Positions 25,871 to 34,797 of a DNA stretch of 35,078 nt are shown here, one piece after another. Within the stretch, counting starts at the first letter, position 1. Every line of letters starts with the position of its first letter. Origin of the DNA: DATGMB01 sp035293845 (lineage in GTDB: Bacteria; Acidobacteriota; Terriglobia; Bryobacterales; Bryobacteraceae). The translations under genes and the position numbers were made by a program. Location: assembly GCA_035293845.1 (NCBI GenBank), contig DATGMB010000289.1, positions 1 to 35,078 on the forward strand, read 5' to 3'. The notes below the pieces were generated by a model. That model did no database searches. It had not been told where the DNA came from and saw nothing but the letters and a program-made list of their open reading frames with translations.

Positions 25871-27901
25871 CTAGACTGCGTGGTGGCTGTTCATGGGTGT
25901 GTCAGCGGTTCGCAGATGCAATGCCACCTTCTCCCGCAGGATCTTTGATGTAAACGGCTTCTGCACGAAGCCGGAGACGGACAAACCCTCGGAGCGCTGC
26001 CGCATCACGGCTTCGCTGTAGCCGCTCGCCAGCAGGACCGGGACATCCCGATCGAGCACCCGCAGTTCGGCGAGGGTCTCCAGCCCGCTCATTCCCGGCA
26101 TGCTGAGATCGAGCACAATCAGATCGAAGCTGCCGGCGCGCGGCCGCAGAATCTCGACGGCTTCAGCCCCACTGGCTGCCACGTCGACCTGGTATCCGGC
26201 CCGCTCCAAGGCCGTCCGGGCCACCTTGAGAACGGTCTGTTCATCATCGACGACCAGGACTTTCGCCGCCGTCCGCGGCGGCACCTCAGGAAGCGGAATC
26301 GCGGCCGGAACCGGCTCCGCTGCCGCCGCCGGCCGGAACAGGATCTTGAAGCTGGTGCCTTCCCCCGGAGTGCTCTCCACCACGATGGCGCCCCGGAGGT
26401 TGCGAACAATGCCCTGCACAGCGGCCAGGCCCAGGCCCCGGCCGGTGAACTTGGTCGTGAAGAAGGGATCGAAGATGCGGGATTTGACGGTTTCATCCAT
26501 GCCCGAGCCGTTGTCGCGGATTTCGAGCACGACGTAGTTGCCGGGTTCGAGGTCGGAGGCGACATTGGCCATGGGCTGCGCGAGACGCTCCGAATCGGTC
26601 CGGACAATGATTCTGCCGGGCCGGTTGGAGGGAATGGCTTCCGCGGCGTTCAGCAGCAGATTCATGACGATCTGCTCGATCTGGCTGGCATCCGCGAACA
26701 GGGGCGGCAGGCCGTCGCGGGTCAAAAACTGCACCTCGATCGAGCTCGGGATCGACGGGCGGACCAATCCCCAGGTGTTCTGCACCACCTGCGAGAGATC
26801 GATCCGTTCCATGAGGAACGACCCCTTCCCCGCATAGGCGAGCATCTGGCGGATCAGGTGCGCCGCGCGCTCGCCGGCATTGAGAGCCACTTCGAGCATC
26901 GGGCGGTTTTCATTTTCGGCGGGCAGCGAATCGAGCGCCAGGCTGAGCGCGCCGATGATGCCGACCAGAAGGTTGTTGAAATCGTGCGCGATGCCGCCGG
27001 CCAGCAGGCCGATGCCCTCGAGCTTCTGCTTCTGGCCGATCAGTTGTTCCGCGCGCTTCTGGTCCTCGAGATCGGTGAACGTTCCCAGCCACGTAAGGGG
27101 TTTGCCGCTCTTGACGACCGGGACCGCACGGATCAGATTCCAGCGAAATGTTCCATCGGCGGAGCGCAGCCGGCACTCCGATTCGAATTGCATTCTGCCG
27201 TTGCGCGCCGCGCTCCATTTCGCTTCCACCTGGGCGCGATCGTCCTCGTGCAGCAGCTCCGTCCAGCCGTGGCCCATGGCCTGCGAAGCCGGCGTGCCGG
27301 TGGCGCGGCACCACCGCTCGTTCACGTAGTCCAGCTCGCCGGAAGGATGCAGCGCGGTCCAGACGACCTGCGGCACGGCCTCGGCGAGGGTCCGGTACTT
27401 CCTTTCGCTCTCCTCCACCTGGACGCGCGCCAGCCGCTCGCGCGCGAGCGCGGCTTCGAGCTCGCGGTTGCGCTCCTCGATGTGCAGGCGCTGCTCTTCC
27501 ACCTTCCGCCGCAGAGCCTCCCGCTCGAGAACGTTCTCGATGGAGTGGGCGAGCGTGCTGGCGCTTAGCGAGCTCTTGATGAGGTAATCCGCCGCTCCCT
27601 GCCGCATGGCTTCAGCGGCAATCTGCTCGCTGCCGTAGGCCGTGATCACGATCAGCGGGCAGGCCGGAAATTCCTTCACCGCAGCCCGCAGCAGATCGAG
27701 GCCGCGCATGTCCGGCAAATTCAGGTCCAACAGGACACAGTCGGGGCGCCAGGCGCGGATGCGGTCCAAGCCCTTGCTGCCGCTATCGACGGCTTCCAGC
27801 TCGATGTTGTGCTCGGCGACCTGGCTCAGTTGACAACGGAGGATATCGCGATCCACCGGGTCGTCATCGATCAGGAGAATACGTAGGGCGCCAGTGGACA
27901 T
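25871..27901 (-). CDS. Hybrid histidine kinase REC-PAS-HisKA-HATPase-REC
   Basis: The protein is 676 residues. The N-terminal receiver (ILLIDDDPVDRD, Asp59 in LLDLNLPD) is followed by a coiled coil (about 125-165), a PAS domain with PAC (RTLAEAVPQVVWTALHPSG, then TWLGTFTDLEDQKRAEQL), the phosphoacceptor helix (GGIAHDFNNLLVG, His306), the ATPase domain (NLLLNAAEAIP, DNGSGMDE, FFTTKFTGRGLGLAAVQG) and a C-terminal receiver (Asp598 in IVLDLSMPGMSG, VQKPF). It is soluble and cytoplasmic. GGAGGTGA lies directly upstream of the ATG at 27901, a strong but closely spaced ribosome binding site. It is the first gene of the five-gene leftward signalling cluster, and the divergent gene at 28048 leaves 146 bp for the promoter. 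Confidence 0.93.
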   Translation of the reverse strand: MSTGALRILLIDDDPVDRDILRCQLSQVAEHNIELEAVDSGSKGLDRIRAWRPDCVLLDLNLPDMRGLDLLRAAVKEFPACPLIVITAYGSEQIAAEAMRQGAADYLIKSSLSASTLAHSIENVLEREALRRKVEEQRLHIEERNRELEAALARERLARVQVEESERKYRTLAEAVPQVVWTALHPSGELDYVNERWCRATGTPASQAMGHGWTELLHEDDRAQVEAKWSAARNGRMQFESECRLRSADGTFRWNLIRAVPVVKSGKPLTWLGTFTDLEDQKRAEQLIGQKQKLEGIGLLAGGIAHDFNNLLVGIIGALSLALDSLPAENENRPMLEVALNAGERAAHLIRQMLAYAGKGSFLMERIDLSQVVQNTWGLVRPSIPSSIEVQFLTRDGLPPLFADASQIEQIVMNLLLNAAEAIPSNRPGRIIVRTDSERLAQPMANVASDLEPGNYVVLEIRDNGSGMDETVKSRIFDPFFTTKFTGRGLGLAAVQGIVRNLRGAIVVESTPGEGTSFKILFRPAAAAEPVPAAIPLPEVPPRTAAKVLVVDDEQTVLKVARTALERAGYQVDVAASGAEAVEILRPRAGSFDLIVLDLSMPGMSGLETLAELRVLDRDVPVLLASGYSEAVMRQRSEGLSVSGFVQKPFTSKILREKVALHLRTADTPMNSHHAV

Positions 27902-28047
27902 TCACCTCCACCATACTATCTTTCGGACTCCATTGTGCGCAGCTTATCGTTCGGTTGGCCCGGGTTTCGGTGCGGTTTGGCACGTTCGAGGCTGTCCCCC
28001 GGTGCTGCGGAAGCCCCGTCAGATAAAATAACGTTGAACTCAGGACG

Positions 28048-28629
28048 ATGCCACGTTTGCTCCTTTGCGTTCCGGCCCTGTTCGCCGCCGTCTGCGCCGC
28101 ATCCGCGGCCGAGGTGACGATTGTATTCGATTTCGATGGGCCGCACTCGGAGCGTTCCATCGAGCAGATGAAGCGCGAAGCGGGGGACATCCTGAAAGAG
28201 GCCGGGCTGCGCCTGGAGTGGCGGGAGAGCGGCGAGGCGGCACGCGGCTCCTACGAGAATCTGGTGGTGGTGCACTTCAAGGGGAAGTGCATGCTGGAGC
28301 CGGTGCCGATGCTCTACGATGAGCGCGGCCCGTACGCATTCACCTACAACTCGGATGGCGCAGTTCTACCCTACAGCGAAGTGGAATGCGGCCACGTGAC
28401 GGCCTCGGTGCAGACGGCGATGGCGGGCGACGATTTCGGCCGGCCGGATTTCCTGATGGGGCGCGCGCTGGGGCGGGTGGTGGCGCATGAACTGGTGCAT
28501 ATCCTGACGCGCTCGGGCGTCCACGGACGCGATGGCGTAGCGCAGCCCGCATTTTCCGGGCGGGAACTGATCGGCGCGCCGCTCCGTTTGAGCCGCGAGG
28601 ATGTGGAGCGGCTGCGCCGGATCCGGTGA
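28048..28629 (+). CDS. Exported putative zinc metallopeptidase (HExxH)
   Basis: The protein is 193 residues. MPRLLLCVPALFAAVCAASAA is a signal peptide. The mature domain ends with HELVHILTRSGVH: an HExxH zinc motif and a third histidine seven residues on. This differs from the metzincin spacing HExxHxxGxxH. The segment after it (GRDGVAQPAFSGRELIG) is typical of small metalloprotease-like domains whose active site is followed by a further structural loop. Two or three cysteines (GKCMLEP, VECGHV) may form a disulfide. The substrate is unknown and proteolytic activity is unproven. The start has AGGA close upstream and TAAAAT at 28024-28029 is a possible -10. It is divergent from the kinase cluster. 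Confidence 0.65.
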   Translation: MPRLLLCVPALFAAVCAASAAEVTIVFDFDGPHSERSIEQMKREAGDILKEAGLRLEWRESGEAARGSYENLVVVHFKGKCMLEPVPMLYDERGPYAFTYNSDGAVLPYSEVECGHVTASVQTAMAGDDFGRPDFLMGRALGRVVAHELVHILTRSGVHGRDGVAQPAFSGRELIGAPLRLSREDVERLRRIR

Positions 28630-28653
28630 GCCGGGCAGCCCCCGGTGGCTTAC

Positions 28654-28731
28654 GATTGGCCACTTGCGATTTGGCAATCCTTTAAAATCAATACTTTGCG
28701 ATGGCGAGGCGGCCAATCGTTGGCCACCTCG
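28654..28731. terminator. Two hairpins in the convergent gap before the TonB receptor stop
   Basis: The first hairpin (28654-28678) pairs GATTG and CCA on the left with TGG and CAATC on the right, with one bulge, and is followed rightward by CTTTAAAA. It could end the metallopeptidase transcript. The second (28705-28731) pairs GGCCAA with TTGGCC around TCG, extended by CGAGG/CCTCG with one mismatch. It lies four bases beyond the TonB receptor stop and could end that leftward transcript. T-runs are short. Confidence 0.45.
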
Positions 28732-28734
28732 GCC

Positions 28735-31700
28735 TCAGAAAGAGAAACGCAGCGCCAATTGCATCTGCCGCGAGAAGTTCGCCTGGCTGGTGATCTTGCC
28801 GAAGGAACTGCTGCCGAACGAAACGTTTGGGCCGTAAAACAGCGGCGTATTCATCGCGTTCAACGCCTCGCATCGGAATTGCGCCTTGACCGCTTCCTTA
28901 ATGCTTACGTTCTTGAAGACGGAGAGATCCCAGTTCGCTTGTCCGGGGCCGCGCATATCGATAGTGCGGCCAAGATCGCCGAAGGTGAATTGCGGCGCCG
29001 TGGAGAAGGCCGCCGGATTGAGATAGCCGCCCAGCCGCTGCTCGAGACTGCCCGAAGTCACCGGAGAGATGCCGGTGGCGTTCGGCCGCTGGCTGGCGTA
29101 GCCGAACGCGGAGTTGAAATTCGTCGCCTGGGTGATCTGCAGCGGAAAGCCGGTCTGGTAAATCGAGACCGCGTTGACCACCCATCCGCCCACCAGGTAG
29201 TTCGCCACCGCGCCGTTCCTCAGGAATGACTTGCCTTTTCCGAACGGCAGCTCGTAGGAGAGGGCGGTCGACCACCGCAGCGGCGTATCGATGTTGGAGA
29301 AGGCATATTCGGCTGCCATATTGTAGGGATTTTGCGGGCCCTTGTTGCCGCTGTTCAGCGTATTGCCGGGACCGCCGCCGCTCTCATCCCAATTGCGGGA
29401 CCACGTCAGCGTCGAAAGCAGGCTCATGCCCCGGCTGAAGCGCTTCTGCGCCTTGACCACCAGGGAATCGTATCTGGCCTTGTTGTTGTCATCGAAGAGC
29501 TCGGTGATGGCGCTATAGGTGGGGTACGGCAGCAGGAGCTGCGAGCGCTGCACATTGGCGGTTCCGATCACGCCGGCGCCGCCGTGCTGGTAGAACGGAT
29601 TGGCCACGGACTGCGTCAGGGCCGAGCCCATCGCCAGCAGACTCGGGTAGAGCGCATTCAGATTGATGCCGGCGGTGGTGGTGGTGAGGTGCGTCGATTT
29701 GGAGCCGACGAAGCCGATCTCGCTCGCAATGCCTCCCGGCAGCTCGCGCTGGATATCGAACGAAAACTGCTGGACATACGGCGATTTCGCGGTGGGATCG
29801 ACGAGGCTGAAGCTCTGGCCGATGCCGGTGAGACTGCCGAGCGTATTGCCGGCCGGCTGCAGAATGCCGGAGAGGAACGGATTGGTCAGACTGAGCGCCG
29901 GGGTCTGGTTATTATCGACCGAAGCGCTCGGGCTGGTGGTCTGGTTGTATCCCACGGTTGCAATCGGCGATCCGATGGCGAATTGCGGCGCCCAGAAAAT
30001 GCCGTACCCGCCGCGCACCACGGTCTTGTCATTCAGCTTGTACGCGAAGCCGAAGCGCGGCCCCATTTTGCTCGAGGTAGGGCTGCCGACCGTGTTGCGG
30101 CCATTTCCCGCATACTGCACGACGCCCTGCGGCGCGATGCCGGTCACTCCGGCGGCGAGCGGATTCGTGGCGGCGCCATCGAAATTCACCACCATGCCGT
30201 TGTGAGCTTCATATAACCCCGGCTCATGCTCCCAGCGCAAGCCGAGATTCAGGGTGAGCCGGCTGCTGGCGCGGAAATCGTCCTGCAGGTACAGGCCGTA
30301 GTAATTGGCGATATCGGTCAGCTTGGTGGAAGTGTAAATGGCCGCGGAAGAGGGATACCCGAGCAGCATGTCGGCCAGATCGGCGCCGCCCGTTCCGGAG
30401 CTGACCGGCGCAGATTTGGTGAAGATGCCGTTGAAATTGTAATTGCCGGCGGCGTCATTGGCGTCATTTCCGGCGGCCTTGATCCGCCGGTAATCGAAGC
30501 CCGCCTTGAGGCTGTGCCGGCCCAGGTATTTCGAAACCGTGGCGGAAAAGTTGTTCGAGGCGTGCACGTAATAGGAGTTATTGTCCGCTCCGCCGAGGCT
30601 ATAGAGGTTCGTCATGCCGACATCGGGGAATTGGGCGAGCGCCCTTGGGACCTGGCTGACCAGCGCCGGGCTGAAGTGGAGCTGGTTGAGATCGTAGCCC
30701 TGGCTCATCTCATAGGTGTAATTCGGGAAGCGGTTGAAGCCGTAGCGGACCGCGACGACGGTCGTCGGCGTGACGGTGAGCAGGTTGTTGAGCTGCGTCG
30801 CGTCCACGCGGCGCTGCAGCCGCCACTGATTGGGGCTCGAAACGTTGTTGGGGAACTCGGTGTTGCCCGGCTCGAGCGAGAAGTAGCGAAGATAGCTGAG
30901 GCTCGCGCGCCACCAGGAGCGTAGATCCTCATCGAGCTTTCCGGTGTACTGCGCGGCGCGGCAGGGCAGACGGCCGGGCGCGTTGAGGTCGTTCGCGCCA
31001 TAGTAGCTCGGGGCGGCGGTCGAAGGCTGGAAGAAGGACGCGATGGCGAGCCCGGTGGGATTCAGCCGGCTGGCGGGAATCACGTTGCCGGGGAACGGCT
31101 GGCGCGCGGCGCCCACGACCGTGAGCGGATCGTAGATCAGCCGCAGGCTTCCATCCGGGTTGAGGCTATGGGAGAAGTCGCCGGTCTTCTCGGCCGCGGT
31201 GGGGGTAGAGAACACGGACGAGGAGGATTGAATGTCGTCGTAATGTTCGAAGCCCAGATAGAAGAACGTCCGGTTCTTGCCGTTGTAAAGATGAGGAATG
31301 CGCACCGGGCCCCCGAAGCTGGCGCCCCAGGTATCGTTGGGCTGATCGGTGATCGGCACGCCGGCCGCGTTGTTGAAGAAGCTGTTGGCGTCCCAGGCGG
31401 TCCGGCGCAGATGGCCGTAGAGGCTGCCGTGATACGAGTTGGTCCCGGACTTCATCAGCGTGTTGAACATGCCGCCGCCGGTGCGCGCCATCTCCGCGTC
31501 GTAGGTGTTCGCCTGGATTTTGACTTCCTGAACGGCTTCGAGAGACGGAATGATGATGGCGCGGTTGGTCGCGTCGGTGATCGGGACGCCATCGATCAGG
31601 TAGTTGTTGCCGCGAACCGGGCCGCCGGCGATCGAGATCTGGGAGGAGCCGCTCTGATCCTCCATGCGGTTGTACGCGGGATTGCCCACCGGCACCACGT

Positions 31701-32202
31701 TCTGCGCCAGCTTGGACATCATGAACGGATTGCGGCCCAGGTTGGGCAGATCGGTGAGCTGCTGGTTATCGATCACCTGGCCTTGCGATGCGGTAGCGGC
31801 TTCGATGAGCGGCGCCGACTCCGTCACCTGAATGCTCTCCGAGACCTGCCCGAGCTCCATCTTGACCGCCATGGCGACCTGCTGCTGCGTGCCGACCAGG
31901 ACATTCTTCTCCTCGAAGCGCTTAAACCCGGGCGCTTCCGTCACCACCGTGTAGGCGCCGGGAACGACTTCGCTGAAGACGAAGTCGCCGGCCGATTCCG
32001 TGAGGGTCGAGCGCTGCTCGCCCGTGCCCTCGCTGCGGAGCGTCACCTTGGCGCCGGGAAGCGCGCCGCCGTTCTGGTCCGTCACCGTGCCGCGGACCCC
32101 GCCGTAGTACGATTGGGCGGCGCACACCGTGGCGAGCGCCGCCAGAATCGTGCAGGCGAAGAGCCCGCGTCCCCACAGATGTTTCCCCGTTACGAATGTC
32201 AT
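28735..32202 (-). CDS. Oar-like TonB-dependent receptor
   Basis: The protein is 1155 residues and complete. A signal peptide (FACTILAALATVCAAQ) precedes the carboxypeptidase-regulatory-like Ig domain (GVRGTVTDQNGGALPGAKVTL, then ESAGDFVFSEVVPG). The plug domain follows (QVIDNQQLTDLPNLGRNPF, NNYLIDGVPITD), then a barrel of about 900 residues ending in MQLALRFSF, the terminal phenylalanine being the usual outer-membrane insertion signal. It acts in the outer membrane; the ligand cannot be read from sequence. ATG 32202 was chosen because AGGAG lies seven bases upstream and the signal peptide begins here; the frame is open further upstream. The leader between this gene and the SulP gene is 160 bp and holds two hairpins. 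Confidence 0.93.
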   Translation of the reverse strand: MTFVTGKHLWGRGLFACTILAALATVCAAQSYYGGVRGTVTDQNGGALPGAKVTLRSEGTGEQRSTLTESAGDFVFSEVVPGAYTVVTEAPGFKRFEEKNVLVGTQQQVAMAVKMELGQVSESIQVTESAPLIEAATASQGQVIDNQQLTDLPNLGRNPFMMSKLAQNVVPVGNPAYNRMEDQSGSSQISIAGGPVRGNNYLIDGVPITDATNRAIIIPSLEAVQEVKIQANTYDAEMARTGGGMFNTLMKSGTNSYHGSLYGHLRRTAWDANSFFNNAAGVPITDQPNDTWGASFGGPVRIPHLYNGKNRTFFYLGFEHYDDIQSSSSVFSTPTAAEKTGDFSHSLNPDGSLRLIYDPLTVVGAARQPFPGNVIPASRLNPTGLAIASFFQPSTAAPSYYGANDLNAPGRLPCRAAQYTGKLDEDLRSWWRASLSYLRYFSLEPGNTEFPNNVSSPNQWRLQRRVDATQLNNLLTVTPTTVVAVRYGFNRFPNYTYEMSQGYDLNQLHFSPALVSQVPRALAQFPDVGMTNLYSLGGADNNSYYVHASNNFSATVSKYLGRHSLKAGFDYRRIKAAGNDANDAAGNYNFNGIFTKSAPVSSGTGGADLADMLLGYPSSAAIYTSTKLTDIANYYGLYLQDDFRASSRLTLNLGLRWEHEPGLYEAHNGMVVNFDGAATNPLAAGVTGIAPQGVVQYAGNGRNTVGSPTSSKMGPRFGFAYKLNDKTVVRGGYGIFWAPQFAIGSPIATVGYNQTTSPSASVDNNQTPALSLTNPFLSGILQPAGNTLGSLTGIGQSFSLVDPTAKSPYVQQFSFDIQRELPGGIASEIGFVGSKSTHLTTTTAGINLNALYPSLLAMGSALTQSVANPFYQHGGAGVIGTANVQRSQLLLPYPTYSAITELFDDNNKARYDSLVVKAQKRFSRGMSLLSTLTWSRNWDESGGGPGNTLNSGNKGPQNPYNMAAEYAFSNIDTPLRWSTALSYELPFGKGKSFLRNGAVANYLVGGWVVNAVSIYQTGFPLQITQATNFNSAFGYASQRPNATGISPVTSGSLEQRLGGYLNPAAFSTAPQFTFGDLGRTIDMRGPGQANWDLSVFKNVSIKEAVKAQFRCEALNAMNTPLFYGPNVSFGSSSFGKITSQANFSRQMQLALRFSF

Positions 32203-32233
32203 AAGGTTTCTCCTGCCGAAATTTGCAAGCCAG

Positions 32234-32317
32234 GCCGGCCTCACGCCGGCGCGACGTGGAACAGATACACGGCGCACCGCAACGGGGCGGCCAGGTTGAG
32301 GAGCGGCACACCGCTCC
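32234..32317 (-). promoter_or_regulatory. Two perfect hairpins in the receptor leader
   Basis: GCCGGC (32234-32239) pairs with GCCGGC (32245-32250) around a five-base loop, and GGAGCGG (32300-32306) pairs with CCGCTCC (32311-32317) around CACA. Both lie in the 160-bp gap between the SulP stop and the receptor start. Neither is followed by a T-run. They may be leader structures that control the receptor or separate it from the upstream pair. Confidence 0.35.
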
Positions 32318-32448
32318 CTCGGTCGCGGCTGGTCTTGGCCGCGCGCCAATGTGTTTTTGCGGTTAGGGTGTCTCCCCTACCGAAATCCGCTGCCCCGCCG
32401 GTTCCAAGCCGCCGCGGCGGCGGAACAGGTACACGGCGCAACCCAACG
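32258..32448. repeat. 27-bp direct repeat at the end of the SulP gene and in the spacer
   Basis: The 27 bases at 32258-32284 match 32422-32448 at 24 of 27 positions (GGAACAG, one difference, TACACGGCGCA, and so on). The right copy encodes the end of the last SulP membrane helix (CAVYLF); the left copy is in the spacer. It may be a remnant of a small duplication. Confidence 0.5.
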
Positions 32449-33649
32449 CAACCGCCAGCACGGCGTTGAACACCAACACCGAAACGGCGGTAAACAGGAA
32501 TGCGGCCGCATCGATGCGATTCATCTTCGGCAGCCGCCGCCAGGCGCTCCAATCGAGCAGGCACAGCCCCATCCACGCTGTCACCCCTGCCAGCGCCGGA
32601 AGCGGGATGTGCGCCACAAATCCGGCGCCCAGCCACAGAAACACAATCAAAAAGACCGCGTGGAGCAGGTTCGCGAGCCGGGTCGTTCCGCCGCAGCGGA
32701 CCACGGCCAGGCTACGCGCCGGGATCCCCACGCTCAAAGGCGCCGCAAACAGGGCGGCGCAAAGATTGGCGAGGCCGTACGCGCCGAGCTCGGCATCGGC
32801 ATCCGAGGGTTTCATCGGCTTGTGGCGGCCGCGGAAATGCTCCACCACGCGCGAAGTAATCAATATATTGACGGCCGAAACGAACGCCAATCCGAATGCG
32901 GAAGGCAGCACCGTGAACACGTCGCGCGAACTCCAGGAGAACCCCGCGAAGGCAGGGAGCGAAACCGGCAAATGGCCCACTTCCGCCTCCCGGACGCCCA
33001 ACACGCGCGCCACCACTACCGCGAGAACCACTCCGGCGAGCGGCGCCGGCAGCCGCGGCGAGATGCGCGCCGCGAGTGTCGCGACGGCGATCACGATCAG
33101 CCCGAGCGTCACCGGAACCCATCGCGCGGCGGCCGCCTGGTGCAGCACCTTCATCAATTGGTCCAGCGTCGACCCCGAGGACCGCGTCAGCGGCGAAGCG
33201 ATGCCGAGAATGATATCGAGCTGCGAGATCACCATCATGCCGCCGATCCCGCAGGAGAAGCCCGAAACCACCGCGTGCGGCACGCGGGCAATGTGGCGGC
33301 CCATCCGCATCACACAGAACGCCATCATCACTACCGAGGCGATCAAGCAAACTTTGGCGGCGCCGCCGATCCCCTGAGTCCGGACGGCAAGGGCAATAAA
33401 GGGGACCGTTGCGCTGGCCGTTCCGCCAATCAAAACCGGATTGCGGCCCAGCAGCGCGATCAACGGCGCCGTAAGAATCGAGGTGAAGACCCCCAGGACG
33501 GGAGGCAGTCCCATGAGCGACGCCATCGCCAGACCGTACGGCAGCGCGATCAACGCCGCGATGATGCCGCCGGAAGCGTCGCCCAGAAACTGCGGCCAAC
33601 CGTATCCTGCCCTGCTGCGAGTTGTGCGCCACGGAAACGCTCGCGTCAA
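32363..33649 (-). CDS. SulP-family anion transporter without STAS domain
   Basis: The protein is 428 residues and mostly hydrophobic, with roughly ten to twelve membrane segments. The region ALPYGLAMASLMGLPPVLGV and then FTSILTAPLIALLGRNPVLI matches the N-terminal core of the SulP (SLC26-like) sulfate/bicarbonate/anion transporter family. Typical SulP proteins run on into a cytoplasmic STAS domain; here the protein ends soon after the last helix (CAVYLFRRRGG), so STAS is absent. The substrate is not determined by sequence. The TTG start at 33649 overlaps the TGA of the aminotransferase (TTGA), and AAGGTGA lies about five bases upstream, so the two are translationally coupled. It sits in the inner membrane. 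Confidence 0.85.
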   Translation of the reverse strand: MTRAFPWRTTRSRAGYGWPQFLGDASGGIIAALIALPYGLAMASLMGLPPVLGVFTSILTAPLIALLGRNPVLIGGTASATVPFIALAVRTQGIGGAAKVCLIASVVMMAFCVMRMGRHIARVPHAVVSGFSCGIGGMMVISQLDIILGIASPLTRSSGSTLDQLMKVLHQAAAARWVPVTLGLIVIAVATLAARISPRLPAPLAGVVLAVVVARVLGVREAEVGHLPVSLPAFAGFSWSSRDVFTVLPSAFGLAFVSAVNILITSRVVEHFRGRHKPMKPSDADAELGAYGLANLCAALFAAPLSVGIPARSLAVVRCGGTTRLANLLHAVFLIVFLWLGAGFVAHIPLPALAGVTAWMGLCLLDWSAWRRLPKMNRIDAAAFLFTAVSVLVFNAVLAVALGCAVYLFRRRGGLEPAGQRISVGETP

Positions 33650-34797
33650 GCCATCACCTTGAGAAACGCGGACTTGAACTTATTCATTTCTTCCTGTGTC
33701 CCGATGGAAACCCGTACGTAGGTGGGCCAGCTCGGCCAGACGCGGCCGATGTAGATCTTCTCGTTCCGCATCGCCTCGACGATCTGCCCGCCGGGGCGGC
33801 CGACGTCGACCATGAATTTGTTTGAAACCGACGGAACATACTTGAACCCATGCTGGTCGAGGAACGAGAATACATCCTCGCGCACATTGGCAATGATTTT
33901 ACGCCGTTCCGGCACCAATGTCTTGGATTTCAAACTGGCGGTGGCGCCGGCCATCCCGGTGACCGGCAGGGCGCCGGAGCTGTACGGCGCGATCTTCTTC
34001 AGCAGATCCGGGCGGGCGAGAGCGGCTCCGGCGCGCAGCCCGGCCATGCCGTAGATTTTCGAGAACGTGCGCAGGATGATGACATCCTTATCCTGAGCCA
34101 CCAGGTCGGAGCACATCGGCGCGCCGGCGATGTGGATGTAGGCCTCGTCGATCATCACCACGGAGCCCGCCGGCTTGTTGGCGACCAGCCATTCGATATC
34201 GGCTTTCGGGGTCAGGGTGCCCGTCGGGTTATTGGGATTGCAGATGTAGATCAGTCCGGCGCTGGGGCTGGCCGCCGCCATCGCCTTCACGTCATGAGCA
34301 TACGTTTTGGTGAGCGGCACGGAGATCACTTTGGCGCCAATGAAACGCGCGGCCCGCTCGCCCGCTTCGTAGCCGGGATCTGCCGTGACAAACGGCTTAT
34401 CGGGCGATGTGAAGGCCAGGACCGCCTGATGCAGCGGCGCGCTCGACCCGGCATAGGGCTGGACGTAACCGGGCTTCAGCCCTTCCAGCTCCGCCATGGT
34501 TTCCTGGAAACCGAAGGTTTCTTCGTAGAGATACCGGCCGCCCCGCTGCACGATGGCATGGATGGCCGCGGCGGCCTCGGGCGCGGGTCCGAGCGGGTTT
34601 TCGTTCGCATTGATGCGGACCGCATCGGGCGGGATGTTGCCCCGAACCGCCGAGAGCTGCGCCAGCGCAGGCTCGTTGTAGAACGGCAGAGCGGCGGCGC
34701 CCGCTCCGATCATACTGGCGATGCGTCCGAAATGCCGGCGCGAAAAGCCGCGCCGCAGGAGATCGCGTTTCTGTTCTGCACGCAATTCGAAATTCAT
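33646..34797 (-). CDS. Twin-arginine-exported PLP aminotransferase, HisC-like
   Basis: The protein is 383 residues. The N-terminus has a twin-arginine signal (SRRHFGR, then a hydrophobic stretch ending PALAQ). The rest is a class I/II aminotransferase of the histidinol-phosphate type: INANENPLGP, YAGSSAPLHQAV, CNPNNPTGTL, VMIDEAYIHI, and the PLP lysine in TFSKIYGMAGLRAG, with the C-terminal arginine region YVRVSIGTQEEM. The Tat pathway exports folded proteins with bound cofactor, so a periplasmic PLP enzyme is consistent. That location argues against histidine biosynthesis, and a periplasmic amino-acid or amine substrate is more likely (inference). ATG 34797 follows GAGAGGGA at about five bases. 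The frame is open upstream, but the Tat signal decides this start. It is coupled to the SulP gene. Confidence 0.88.
   Translation of the reverse strand: MNFELRAEQKRDLLRRGFSRRHFGRIASMIGAGAAALPFYNEPALAQLSAVRGNIPPDAVRINANENPLGPAPEAAAAIHAIVQRGGRYLYEETFGFQETMAELEGLKPGYVQPYAGSSAPLHQAVLAFTSPDKPFVTADPGYEAGERAARFIGAKVISVPLTKTYAHDVKAMAAASPSAGLIYICNPNNPTGTLTPKADIEWLVANKPAGSVVMIDEAYIHIAGAPMCSDLVAQDKDVIILRTFSKIYGMAGLRAGAALARPDLLKKIAPYSSGALPVTGMAGATASLKSKTLVPERRKIIANVREDVFSFLDQHGFKYVPSVSNKFMVDVGRPGGQIVEAMRNEKIYIGRVWPSWPTYVRVSIGTQEEMNKFKSAFLKVMA

Noticed and set aside
28503..28541. Metzincin signature in the exported HExxH protein
   Set aside because: The spacing to the third histidine is seven residues and the glycine is in the wrong place for HExxHxxGxxH.
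32203..32349. Upstream extension of the TonB receptor frame to 32349
   Set aside because: The extension has no signal peptide character and would bury the AGGAG site and the true signal peptide starting at 32202.
32203..32362. Leader of the TonB receptor considered as a cobalamin riboswitch
   Set aside because: The conserved B12-box type sequence was not found; only two simple hairpins are present.
33646..34797. Naming the aminotransferase hisC
   Set aside because: It resembles HisC in motifs but carries a Tat export signal and is not with other histidine genes, so the pathway assignment is not supported.
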